Assembly: GCA_009780765.1 (NCBI GenBank)
Contig: WQZK01000035.1
Location: forward strand, 1-12,307
From: Defluviitaleaceae bacterium
GTDB taxonomy: Bacteria; Bacillota; Clostridia; Lachnospirales; UBA5962
Reading direction: 5' to 3'
Length of the DNA: 12,307 nucleotides
Positions within the stretch are counted from its first letter, which is position 1, and each line of letters starts with the position of its first letter. Made by a program: the position numbers and the translations under genes. Positions 1 through 8,157 of the stretch are shown here, in pieces. The notes below the pieces were generated by a model. It did not search any database. It was not told where the DNA came from and was given only the letters and a program-made list of their open reading frames with translations.

Positions 1-1
1 G

Positions 2-3000
2 GTTGGCCGCTATAAATTTAACAAAAAGCTTGCACTTAAAAACCGTGCAAAAGGCTTTAAACTTGCTAGAGATGTTGAGGACCCTATGACAGGTGAGGTT
101 TTAGCACAAGCAGGTATCACCTTAACGCACGAAATGCTTGAAGAAATTCAAGACTCTGCGGCTCCTGCTATTTGGGTTGTTGGTAACGAAGGCGTAGAAG
201 TTAAGGTTTTATCAAATCTTTTTGTTGATATAAATGGATTTATTGCATCTCGTGGGCTTTCGGCGATCGATTTTAAAATTCGTGAAAAAGTTTTCTTCCC
301 AGTTTTAAAAGAGCTTTTAGAAGAGTTTGAAAATGATACAGATTTAAAAGTGGCTATTGGGGATAACATTAGCCGCCTAATACCAAAACACGTTACAACC
401 GAAGATATTTTGGTATCTATTAACTATATAATGAATTTAGACCATAAAATTGGCGGTTTTGACGATATAGACCATCTCGGAAACAGGCGTATCCGTTCGG
501 TTGGCGAACTTTTACAAAATCAGTTTAGAATAGGTCTTACTCGTCTTGAGCGTGTTGTTCGTGAGCGTATGACAATTCAAGATTTAGAGGCAGTTACCCC
601 TCAGGCACTTATAAACATTCGCCCTGTAACTTCTGCAATTAAAGAGTTTTTCGGTAGTTCACAGCTTTCGCAGTTTATGGACCAAACAAACCCTCTTGCA
701 GAGCTTACGCATAAGCGCCGTTTATCGGCACTAGGTCCCGGCGGTTTATCAAGAGATAGAGCAGGTTTTGAAGTTCGCGACGTTCATGCTTCGCACTACG
801 GCCGCATGTGCCCAATTGAAACGCCAGAGGGTCCAAACATCGGCCTTATAAACTCGCTTGCAACATATGCAAGAATTAACGAATATGGTTTTATAGAAGC
901 ACCTTATCGTATTGTTGATAAAAATGCAAATCCTCCAAGAGTAACCGACGAGTGTAAATACGTTACAGCCGACGAGGAAGAAGAATACACAATCGCACAG
1001 GCAAATGTTGAACTTAACAAAAATGGCGAATTTGTAAACAAAAAAGTTGCCTCTCGTTTTGGTGAAGATATTATTGAGGTAGACCAAAACAAAGTAGATT
1101 TAATGGACGTTTCGCCTAAGCAAATGGTTTCTGTTGCAACGGCATTAATTCCATTTTTAGAGAATGACGACGTTTCGCGTGCTCTTATGGGCTCTAACAT
1201 GCAGCGCCAAGCTGTTCCTCTTTTAAAAACCGATTCGCCTGTTGTTGGAACTGGTATGGAGTTTAAAGCAGCGTATGACTCGGGCATTTGCGTTATTGCA
1301 AACAATTCTGGCGTTGTTTCAAAGGTTTCTGCAAGCGAAGTTGTTATAACTACGGATACTGGCGAGAAAGATGTTTATAAACTTACTAAATATTTGCGTT
1401 CTAACCAGTCTACTTGTATCGACCATAAACCTATAGTATCGAAAAATCAACGTATTTTAAAAGGCGATGTTATTGCCGATGGGCCTTCTACTCAAGACGG
1501 TGAGCTTGCCCTTGGCAGAAATCCACTAATCGGATTTATGATTTGGGAAGGTTATAACCTTGAAGATGCTATACTTCTTAGCGAAAAGCTTGTTTCGGGC
1601 GATGTTTACACATCTGTTCATATAGAAGAGTATGAGGCAGATTCTCGTGATACAAAGCTTGGAGCTGAAGAAATTACAAGAGATATTCCAAATATCGGCG
1701 ACGATGCACTTAAAAACCTTGATGCTAAAGGCATTATAAGAATTGGTGCAGAAGTTGGCCCGAATGACATATTAGTTGGCAAAGTTACACCAAAAGGCGA
1801 AACTGAGCTTACAGCAGAAGAACGCCTACTTCGTGCAATTTTTGGTGATAAAGCTCGTGAAGTTCGTGATACTTCTTTACGTGTTCCTCATGGCGAATCT
1901 GGTACGGTTGTTGATGTTAAAGTTTTCTATCGTGAAAATGGCGACGAATTGCCACCAGGCGTTAACCAAGTTGTTAGAGTTTATATTGCACAGAAAAGAA
2001 AAATTTCTGTTGGTGATAAAATGGCTGGGCGTCATGGTAATAAAGGTGTTATTTCAAGGGTTTTACCTGTTGAAGATATGCCGTATTTGCCAAACGGAAG
2101 ACCACTAGATATAGTTTTAAACCCGCTTGGCGTTCCTGCACGTATGAATATTGGTCAGGTTCTTGAGGTCCATTTAGGTCTTGCAGCAAAAGCATTAGGT
2201 GTTAAAATTGCAACGCCTGTATTTGATGGTGCTAACGAGATTGATATTATGGACACGCTTGATTTAGCCAATGACTATGTTAACCTAGAGTGGGATGAAT
2301 TTTCTTCTAAATGGCAAGGTATTTTAGAAGAAGATATTTACCAATCACTTGAAGAAAATAAAGACCATCGCGACGAATGGAAAGGCGTGCCTATCACTCG
2401 TGATGGCAAAATTCATTTAAGAGATGGCAGAACAGGCGAATATTTTGATAATCCTGTTACCGTTGGATATATGCACTACTTAAAACTACACCACCTTGTA
2501 GACGATAAAATTCATGCACGTTCTACAGGCCCTTACTCGCTTGTTACGCAACAGCCTCTTGGCGGTAAAGCACAGTTTGGCGGCCAGCGTTTTGGCGAGA
2601 TGGAGGTTTGGGCACTTGAAGCATATGGTGCAAGCCACACGCTTCAAGAAATTCTTACAATTAAATCGGACGACATTGTTGGCCGTGTTAAAGCATATGA
2701 AGCTATCGTTAAAGGCGAAAATATTCCTGAACCTGGTGTTCCTGAATCGTTTAAAGTTCTACTCAAAGAGCTTCAAGCACTTGGTATGGACATCAGAGTT
2801 TTACTTGAGGATGCTTCCGAAGTTGAAATTGGTGAGTCTGTAGAAGAAATAGAAGACTTAAATGTTAATATAGAAGGTGTTGAAGGCGATGATGATAACA
2901 GTAGCCCATTCATTAAAAAGCCTTTCCTTAGCGGAATTTCGTTTGCTGACGATGATGACGATGACGAAGATTTTGAAACTTTAGAAAATGAGGACGAAGA

Positions 3001-3202
3001 CGGCGACAATGATAATCTCGATGGATTCTCTATCCGTGCTGGAAAAGATATTGATGCAGATATTCCTGATGATGATGCTATTGTTGGCCTCGGCGATATA
3101 GACGACTTAGACGAAATTGGCGATTTAGAAGATTTTGACGAAGATTTTTTGCAAGACAATGATGATGACGATGTTGACTTCGACTCGTTCGACGATAATT
3201 AA
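2..3202 (+). CDS. rpoB: RNA polymerase beta subunit, 5' end outside window
   Basis: Beta subunit of RNA polymerase; with beta' it forms the catalytic cleft and the rifampicin pocket. The frame is open from base 2 (VGRYKFNKKL, a conserved beta motif), so the Met codon at 86 is internal. About 1066 residues are visible and the N-terminal part lies upstream. Rifampicin cluster I (656-748) reads SSQLSQFMDQTNPLAEL then THKRRLSALGPGGL, so the Asp, His and Ser equivalent to E. coli D516, H526 and S531 are present and nothing predicts resistance. The lysine-rich active-site segment (GDKMAGRHGNKG, about 2012-2046) and the C-terminal clamp segment are intact. The protein then continues into an unusually long acidic tail (about 2831-3199; 53 Asp/Glu in 123 residues). 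TAA stop; rpoC follows after 15 nt, so the two are co-transcribed. Identity is certain from conservation. Confidence 0.98.
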   Translation, partial: VGRYKFNKKLALKNRAKGFKLARDVEDPMTGEVLAQAGITLTHEMLEEIQDSAAPAIWVVGNEGVEVKVLSNLFVDINGFIASRGLSAIDFKIREKVFFPVLKELLEEFENDTDLKVAIGDNISRLIPKHVTTEDILVSINYIMNLDHKIGGFDDIDHLGNRRIRSVGELLQNQFRIGLTRLERVVRERMTIQDLEAVTPQALINIRPVTSAIKEFFGSSQLSQFMDQTNPLAELTHKRRLSALGPGGLSRDRAGFEVRDVHASHYGRMCPIETPEGPNIGLINSLATYARINEYGFIEAPYRIVDKNANPPRVTDECKYVTADEEEEYTIAQANVELNKNGEFVNKKVASRFGEDIIEVDQNKVDLMDVSPKQMVSVATALIPFLENDDVSRALMGSNMQRQAVPLLKTDSPVVGTGMEFKAAYDSGICVIANNSGVVSKVSASEVVITTDTGEKDVYKLTKYLRSNQSTCIDHKPIVSKNQRILKGDVIADGPSTQDGELALGRNPLIGFMIWEGYNLEDAILLSEKLVSGDVYTSVHIEEYEADSRDTKLGAEEITRDIPNIGDDALKNLDAKGIIRIGAEVGPNDILVGKVTPKGETELTAEERLLRAIFGDKAREVRDTSLRVPHGESGTVVDVKVFYRENGDELPPGVNQVVRVYIAQKRKISVGDKMAGRHGNKGVISRVLPVEDMPYLPNGRPLDIVLNPLGVPARMNIGQVLEVHLGLAAKALGVKIATPVFDGANEIDIMDTLDLANDYVNLEWDEFSSKWQGILEEDIYQSLEENKDHRDEWKGVPITRDGKIHLRDGRTGEYFDNPVTVGYMHYLKLHHLVDDKIHARSTGPYSLVTQQPLGGKAQFGGQRFGEMEVWALEAYGASHTLQEILTIKSDDIVGRVKAYEAIVKGENIPEPGVPESFKVLLKELQALGMDIRVLLEDASEVEIGESVEEIEDLNVNIEGVEGDDDNSSPFIKKPFLSGISFADDDDDDEDFETLENEDEDGDNDNLDGFSIRAGKDIDADIPDDDAIVGLGDIDDLDEIGDLEDFDEDFLQDNDDDDVDFDSFDDN

Positions 3203-3203
3203 T

Positions 3204-3210
3204 AAGGAGG
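3204..3210 (+). promoter_or_regulatory. Ribosome binding site of rpoC
   Basis: AAGGAGG, a full match to the anti-Shine-Dalgarno sequence, lies 7 nt before the ATG at 3218 and directly behind the rpoB stop. It fixes the rpoC start and fits tight rpoB-rpoC coupling. Confidence 0.9.
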
Positions 3211-3217
3211 TAATTAA

Positions 3218-6200
3218 ATGACAAATCAAGCAAACAGAGATATAGACCAGCCTCTTGTGTTCGACTCTATAAAAATCGGGCTTGCTTCTCCTTCAAAAAT
3301 TAGGGAGTGGTCTCGTGGAGAGGTTAAAAAGCCTGAAACAATTAATTATCGAACGCTTAAACCAGAGCGTGAAGGGCTGTTTTGTGAGCGAATTTTTGGC
3401 CCTTCTAAAGATTGGGAGTGTCATTGCGGCAAATACAAGCGTATTCGCTACAAAGGCGTTATCTGTGACCGTTGCGGCGTTGAAGTAACCAAAGCCAAAG
3501 TTAGGCGTGAAAGAATGGGGCATATCGAGCTTGCAGCTCCTGTGTCACATATTTGGTATTTTAGGGGTATCCCTAGCCGTATGGGGCTTATACTTGCCCT
3601 TTCTCCTAGAGTTTTAGAAAAAGTATTATATTTTGCATCTTATATTGTTGTAGACCCTGGCGAATCTGGGCTTGATTATAAACAACTTCTAACAGAAAAA
3701 GAATATAGAGATGCACAAGAAAAATATGGCGTTCAATCTTTTCGTGCAGGAATGGGTGCAGAAGCTATTAAAGAAATTTTAGCTAATATTGATCTAGAGG
3801 GCGAATCGGTTGAGCTTAAAGCTCAGCTAAAAACAGCCCAAGGCCAAAAAAGAGTTAGAATTATTAAAAAATTAGAAGTTATTGAAAGCTTTAGAGTTTC
3901 TGAAAACAAACCAGAATGGATGATTATGGACACTATTCCTGTTATTCCTCCTGATTTACGCCCTATGGTTCAACTTGACGGTGGCAGATTTGCAACAAGC
4001 GATTTGAACGACCTTTATCGCCGTGTTATTAACCGTAACAACAGGCTTAAGAGGCTTTTAGAGCTTGGTGCACCTGATATTATTGTTAGAAATGAAAAGC
4101 GTATGCTTCAAGAGGCGGTTGATGCTCTTATCGACAATGGCCGCCGTGGCCGCCCTGTTACAGGCCCTGGAAATAGACCGCTTAAATCGCTTTCAGACTT
4201 ACTAAAAGGCAAGCAAGGTCGTTTTAGACAAAACTTGCTTGGTAAACGTGTAGACTATTCTGGACGTTCGGTTATCGTTGTTGGCCCTACGCTTAAGCTT
4301 TACCAATGCGGTTTACCTAAAGAAATGGCTATCGAATTATTTAAGCCATTCGTTATGAAAAGGCTTGTTGAAGATGGGCTTGTTCACAATATTAAAAGTG
4401 CAAAAAGAATGGTTGAAAGATTGCAACCAGAAGTTTGGGATATTTTAGAGGATGTTATAAAAGAACACCCTGTTATGCTAAATCGTGCCCCTACCCTTCA
4501 CAGACTTGGTATTCAGGCGTTTGAACCTGTTTTGGTTGAAGGTAAGGCCATTAAACTCCATCCGCTTGTGTGTACTGCGTTTAATGCCGACTTCGACGGC
4601 GACCAAATGCCTATTCACGTTCCTCTTTCGGCTGAAGCTCAGGCAGAATGTAGATTCTTATTACTTGCAACGAATAACCTTTTAAAACCATCTGATGGCA
4701 CGCCTGTTACGGTTCCAACGCATGACATGGTTTTAGGTATCTACTACCTAACTTTAGCAAAAGACGGTGAAAAAGGCGAAGGCAAGTGCTTTAAAGACGA
4801 AAACGAGGCAATTCACGCATATGGCGAAAGAATTATTTCGCTTCACACTAAAATAAAAGTTAAAAGAACCATGGTGATAGACGGTGAAAGCCATTACAGG
4901 CTTGTTGAAACAACACCGGGCAGAATTATCTTTAACGAGGTTATTCCGCAAGATATTGGCTATGTAGACCGTTCGGTGTTTGAAAATAAATTCTTATACG
5001 AAATTGACTTTTTGGCAGATAAAAAAGCCATCAGTAAGATTATCAACCGCTGTATTAACAAATATGGCTTAACCGAAACGGCAGAAATGCTTGACAAAAT
5101 CAAGGATTTAGGCTTTAGATATTCAACTCAAGGTGCTTTAACAGTTTCTGTTACTGATATGGAAATTCCTGAAATTAAGCCGGCGGTTTTAGAGCAGGCT
5201 GAAGCAGAAGTTGAAAATGTTACTAAAATGTTTAGACGTGGACTTATGACTAACGATGAAAGGCATGCAAGAATTATTGAAGTTTGGGATAAAGCCAATG
5301 AAACTATTACAGAAGCACTTATTTCAGGGCTTGGAAAATACAATAACATCTACATGATGGCAAACTCGGGTGCGAGGGGTTCTAACAACCAGATTAAGCA
5401 GCTTGCTGGTATGCGTGGGCTTATGGCCAGCCCTTCTGGCGGCATTATCGAGCTTCCTATTAAATCTAACTTCCGTGAGGGTCTTTCGGTTCTAGAATAC
5501 TTTATTTCTGCACATGGTGCGAGAAAAGGTCTTTCTGATACCGCTCTAAAAACGGCTGAGTCTGGCTATTTAACAAGAAGACTTGTAGATGTTAGCCAAG
5601 ATATAATTATCCGTGAACCTGACTGCGTTTCAGAAACGGGTGAAGAAATTCCGGGCATGTGGGTTTCTGCGTTTAAAGATGGCAATGAGATTATCGAACC
5701 TTTAAGCGATAGACTGCGTGGCAGATGGTCTGTTGAAGATATTTTACACCCAGAAACTGGCGAAATAATAGTTCCTAAAGACACTTTAATCACACCAGAT
5801 GGTGCTGATCTTGTTGAAAAACTTGGTATAGAGAAAGCTCATATTCGTACGATTTTAACTTGCCGTTCTCGCATCGGTCTTTGCGTTAAATGTTATGGTT
5901 CGGACATGGCTTCGGGCAAAACTGTTAGAATTGGCGAGGCTGTTGGTATTATTGCTGCTCAGTCTATCGGTGAGCCTGGTACACAGCTTACAATGCGTAC
6001 GTTCCAAACGGGCGGTATTTCTACGAATGATGATATTACGCAGGGTCTTCCTCGTGTTGAAGAGCTTTTTGAGGCTAGAAAACCAAAGGGACTTGCAATA
6101 ATTTCTGATTTTGCAGGTAATATTACGTTGAACGACACTATGAAAAAGCGTGAATTAATACTTACCAACCCTGAAACAGGCGAAGTTAAGGATTATTTGA

Positions 6201-6802
6201 TACCATATGGCTCAAGAATTAAGGTTTATTCAGGCGACTATGTTGAAGCAGGCGACGAACTAACAGAAGGTAGTGTATACTCGCACGATATTTTGAAAAT
6301 TAAAGGTATTAGAGGCGTTCAAGACTATATGTTACAAGAAGTTCAACGTGTTTACAGGCTTCAGGGTGTTGATATTAATGATAAGCACATTGAGGTTATT
6401 GTTAGACAGATGCTTAAACGTGTTAAAATCGAAGAAAATGGCGACACTAACCTGCTTCCGGGAAGTTTAGTAGACTGGCTTGAGTTTGACGAAGTTAATC
6501 AAAAAATAATAGCCGAAGGCGGCGAGCCTGCAATGGGCTCTCGTGTGCTTTTAGGTATTACAAAGGCATCACTTGCAACAGATTCTTTCCTTTCAGCGGC
6601 ATCTTTCCAAGAAACTACAAGAGTTTTAACAGAAGCTGCTATAAAAGGTAAAGTAGACCCATTAATCGGTCTTAAAGAAAATGTTATCATCGGTAAGCTT
6701 ATCCCTGCGGGTACAGGTATGAAAATGTATAAAAACATTGATGTTATACCTGTTAAGGAAGAAGTGCAACCTACCGAAGAAGAAACAACACTTATAGGCT
6801 AA
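3218..6802 (+). CDS. rpoC: RNA polymerase beta' subunit, complete
   Basis: Catalytic beta' subunit, 1194 residues, the usual Firmicutes length without the E. coli trigger-loop insertion. The N-terminal zinc site is C68, C70, C83, C86. The Mg-binding loop NADFDGD is at 456-462. The bridge-helix region (GARGSNNQIKQLAGMRGLMA) is near residue 720. The second zinc site is C803, C882, C889, C892, with spacing close to E. coli. The trigger loop is around 918-940, and the C-terminus (GKVDPLIGLKENVIIGKLIPAGTGM region) is complete. Departures from bacterial consensus as I know it: Q930 where the trigger loop normally has His (E. coli H936), P465 where Ala normally follows DGDQM, and H502 where Gln is usual in the (S/T)QDMVLG motif. 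The reading frame is intact, so these are substitutions and not decay. It starts at the ATG behind a perfect ribosome site and is followed by a hairpin. Confidence 0.99.
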   Translation: MTNQANRDIDQPLVFDSIKIGLASPSKIREWSRGEVKKPETINYRTLKPEREGLFCERIFGPSKDWECHCGKYKRIRYKGVICDRCGVEVTKAKVRRERMGHIELAAPVSHIWYFRGIPSRMGLILALSPRVLEKVLYFASYIVVDPGESGLDYKQLLTEKEYRDAQEKYGVQSFRAGMGAEAIKEILANIDLEGESVELKAQLKTAQGQKRVRIIKKLEVIESFRVSENKPEWMIMDTIPVIPPDLRPMVQLDGGRFATSDLNDLYRRVINRNNRLKRLLELGAPDIIVRNEKRMLQEAVDALIDNGRRGRPVTGPGNRPLKSLSDLLKGKQGRFRQNLLGKRVDYSGRSVIVVGPTLKLYQCGLPKEMAIELFKPFVMKRLVEDGLVHNIKSAKRMVERLQPEVWDILEDVIKEHPVMLNRAPTLHRLGIQAFEPVLVEGKAIKLHPLVCTAFNADFDGDQMPIHVPLSAEAQAECRFLLLATNNLLKPSDGTPVTVPTHDMVLGIYYLTLAKDGEKGEGKCFKDENEAIHAYGERIISLHTKIKVKRTMVIDGESHYRLVETTPGRIIFNEVIPQDIGYVDRSVFENKFLYEIDFLADKKAISKIINRCINKYGLTETAEMLDKIKDLGFRYSTQGALTVSVTDMEIPEIKPAVLEQAEAEVENVTKMFRRGLMTNDERHARIIEVWDKANETITEALISGLGKYNNIYMMANSGARGSNNQIKQLAGMRGLMASPSGGIIELPIKSNFREGLSVLEYFISAHGARKGLSDTALKTAESGYLTRRLVDVSQDIIIREPDCVSETGEEIPGMWVSAFKDGNEIIEPLSDRLRGRWSVEDILHPETGEIIVPKDTLITPDGADLVEKLGIEKAHIRTILTCRSRIGLCVKCYGSDMASGKTVRIGEAVGIIAAQSIGEPGTQLTMRTFQTGGISTNDDITQGLPRVEELFEARKPKGLAIISDFAGNITLNDTMKKRELILTNPETGEVKDYLIPYGSRIKVYSGDYVEAGDELTEGSVYSHDILKIKGIRGVQDYMLQEVQRVYRLQGVDINDKHIEVIVRQMLKRVKIEENGDTNLLPGSLVDWLEFDEVNQKIIAEGGEPAMGSRVLLGITKASLATDSFLSAASFQETTRVLTEAAIKGKVDPLIGLKENVIIGKLIPAGTGMKMYKNIDVIPVKEEVQPTEEETTLIG

Positions 6803-6810
6803 CACTATAA

Positions 6811-6849
6811 AAAGGTCCGACTTTCATAATCAAAGAAAGTCGGACCTTT
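6811..6849 (+). terminator. Hairpin terminator after rpoC
   Basis: Perfect 15-bp inverted repeat (AAAGGTCCGACTTTC, 9-nt loop, exact complement) beginning 8 nt after the rpoC stop. The trailing T run is short on the plus strand (CCTTTAAAC). The complementary strand ends in TTTTTAT, so the hairpin may work in both directions. It marks the end of the rpoBC transcript and leaves only 21 nt before the next gene. Confidence 0.8.
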
Positions 6850-6870
6850 AAACTGAATGGAGATAAAACC

Positions 6871-7272
6871 ATGGAAGTAAAATTTTATAAAATACACGAA
6901 ATAGACGATTCGCTTTTAAAATACGCCGTAATTATATCAAAATATAGAGGAAAATGGGTATTTTGCAAACATAAAAATAGAGATACTTGGGAAGTTCCCG
7001 GCGGCCACCGTGAAAGTGGAGAAACTATTTTACAAGCTGCCAAAAGAGAATTGTTTGAAGAAACTGGTGCTGTAGAATTTGATATTAAACAAATTTGTAT
7101 ATACTCAATTAATTCATACGGCATGCTTTTTTATGCCGATATACACAAATTTGAAGACTTGCCTGAAACGGAAATTGAAAAGATAGATTTTTTTGATGAA
7201 CTGCCTAAAAATCTTACATACCCTTTGTTTCATCCAAAGTTTATAGACAAAGTTGTTGAACTCTTAAAATAA
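6871..7272 (+). CDS. Nudix hydrolase, YtkD/MutT-like
   Basis: Small cytosolic Nudix hydrolase of 133 residues. These enzymes split nucleoside diphosphate-linked substrates, releasing NMP and pyrophosphate or related products. A complete Nudix box is present at residues 45-67: G, five residues, E, seven residues, then RELFEETGA, carrying the metal-binding glutamates E60, E63 and E64. The preceding WEVPGG and the C-terminal FDELPKNL segment resemble Bacillus YtkD, an 8-oxo-dGTP/RNA 5'-end hydrolase. By family resemblance the substrate may be an oxidised nucleotide or RNA 5' triphosphate, but sequence alone cannot settle it. The ATG is preceded by TGGAGAT at a normal distance. The gene lies just after the rpoC hairpin and its last 9 bp overlap the end of the minus-strand radical SAM gene. 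No clear promoter of its own is visible; read-through or a weak TATAAA (6806-6811) at the hairpin edge are the options. Confidence 0.85.
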   Translation: MEVKFYKIHEIDDSLLKYAVIISKYRGKWVFCKHKNRDTWEVPGGHRESGETILQAAKRELFEETGAVEFDIKQICIYSINSYGMLFYADIHKFEDLPETEIEKIDFFDELPKNLTYPLFHPKFIDKVVELLK

Positions 7273-8157
7273 TCTTGGTTGCTCGTAACCTGTCTTGTAA
7301 TTATAAATTATGGCTTTCATATCGTACAGCAAGCCTAATCGCTCGCACTCTTTTATATATACATTCCATAATTTTTTGTAGTTTGGCGATGGAATATTAT
7401 AACGAAAGCCATATTTTTTAATATATTTTTCTTTTAAATCGGGAAAAAGTTTATCAAGGTGATGGTAATAATATTCTCTATTGCCTTGCCTAAGCGTCAT
7501 CCCCATATAAGTGTAAACAAATTTTGCCCCTGCTTCTTTCGCCATACGCAGGGTTTTTATCATATTTTCTTCATTATCATTGATAAATGGCAAAATGGGT
7601 ATCATAAGTAACCCACAGAAAATACCGTTTTCCGCAAGCTTATTAAGAGCCTCAAACCTTTCAGAAGTTACTGAAACATTAGGTTCAATTTTTTTGCATA
7701 ATTCATCGTCTGCCATTGTGATCGAAAATTTCACTATCGTTGGCGAATGACTCTTTATATCCCGCAAAACATCTACATCACGAGCAACAAGTGCAGACTT
7801 TGTACAAAGTGATGCCCCAAAACCAAAGGCGTTTATAAGCTCTAAAGAATTGCGGGTGAGCATTAGTTTTTCTTCTAGTGGGTTGTACGGGTCGCTCATT
7901 GCACCAGTTGCAACAACACCTTTTTTCACTTTTCGCCTTAAATCATCACGCACAATTTGCAGGGCATTTTCTTTCACTTTAACTGTGTCAAAATCAGTAT
8001 TCCTATAACAATCGCTCCTGCTATCACAATAAATGCACCCATGAGAACAGCCGCGATAAATATTCATATTATAATCAAGCCCAAACCATGAGTCTGGGCT
8101 TTTTGTTTTATACACAATTGATTTTGCTGGTATTGTTTGAATATTTTTTATTTCCAT
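7264..8157 (-). CDS. SPL-family radical SAM protein
   Basis: Predicted radical S-adenosylmethionine enzyme of 297 residues. The [4Fe-4S] ligands are C37, C41 and C44 in RGCSHGCIYCDSR, the CX3CX2C pattern. GAMSDPYNPLEE (85-96) and a later TKS...RD segment (119-127) are typical of the spore-photoproduct-lyase-like/Rv2578c group, whose reaction is mostly unknown. It is shorter than genuine spore photoproduct lyase and stands next to no sporulation gene, so a DNA-repair role should not be assumed. The start overlaps the end of the preceding gene by 10 bp and has no good ribosome site (the sequence just before the ATG is CATTAAAGCG). Translation therefore probably depends on ribosomes finishing the upstream gene. 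The 3' end overlaps the convergent Nudix gene by 9 bp, with no terminator visible. Confidence 0.88.
   Translation of the reverse strand: MEIKNIQTIPAKSIVYKTKSPDSWFGLDYNMNIYRGCSHGCIYCDSRSDCYRNTDFDTVKVKENALQIVRDDLRRKVKKGVVATGAMSDPYNPLEEKLMLTRNSLELINAFGFGASLCTKSALVARDVDVLRDIKSHSPTIVKFSITMADDELCKKIEPNVSVTSERFEALNKLAENGIFCGLLMIPILPFINDNEENMIKTLRMAKEAGAKFVYTYMGMTLRQGNREYYYHHLDKLFPDLKEKYIKKYGFRYNIPSPNYKKLWNVYIKECERLGLLYDMKAIIYNYKTGYEQPRLF

Noticed and set aside
86..88. ATG at 86 as the start of rpoB
   Set aside because: The frame is open to the window edge and the preceding residues (VGRYKFNKKL) are conserved RpoB sequence, so this Met is internal.
656..748. Possible rifampicin-resistance substitutions in RpoB
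   Set aside because: The Asp, His and Ser at the main resistance positions are wild type; the Thr in DQTNPL and the Ala in NPLAEL look like lineage differences.
148..1305. Minus-strand open frames inside rpoB, rpoC and the EF-G-like gene, and plus-strand frames such as 1776-2108
   Set aside because: They lie inside strongly conserved genes in other frames, have no ribosome sites and resemble no known protein; they reflect codon bias.
2941..3000. Repeated GAT/GAC triplets in rpoB as an unstable microsatellite or sequencing artefact
   Set aside because: The frame stays open through to a stop followed by a perfect rpoC ribosome site, and GAT, GAC, GAA and GAG are mixed, which argues for selected acidic protein sequence.
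7264..8157. Genuine spore photoproduct lyase
   Set aside because: Only the general family motifs match; the protein is shorter than SplB and no sporulation or repair gene is adjacent.
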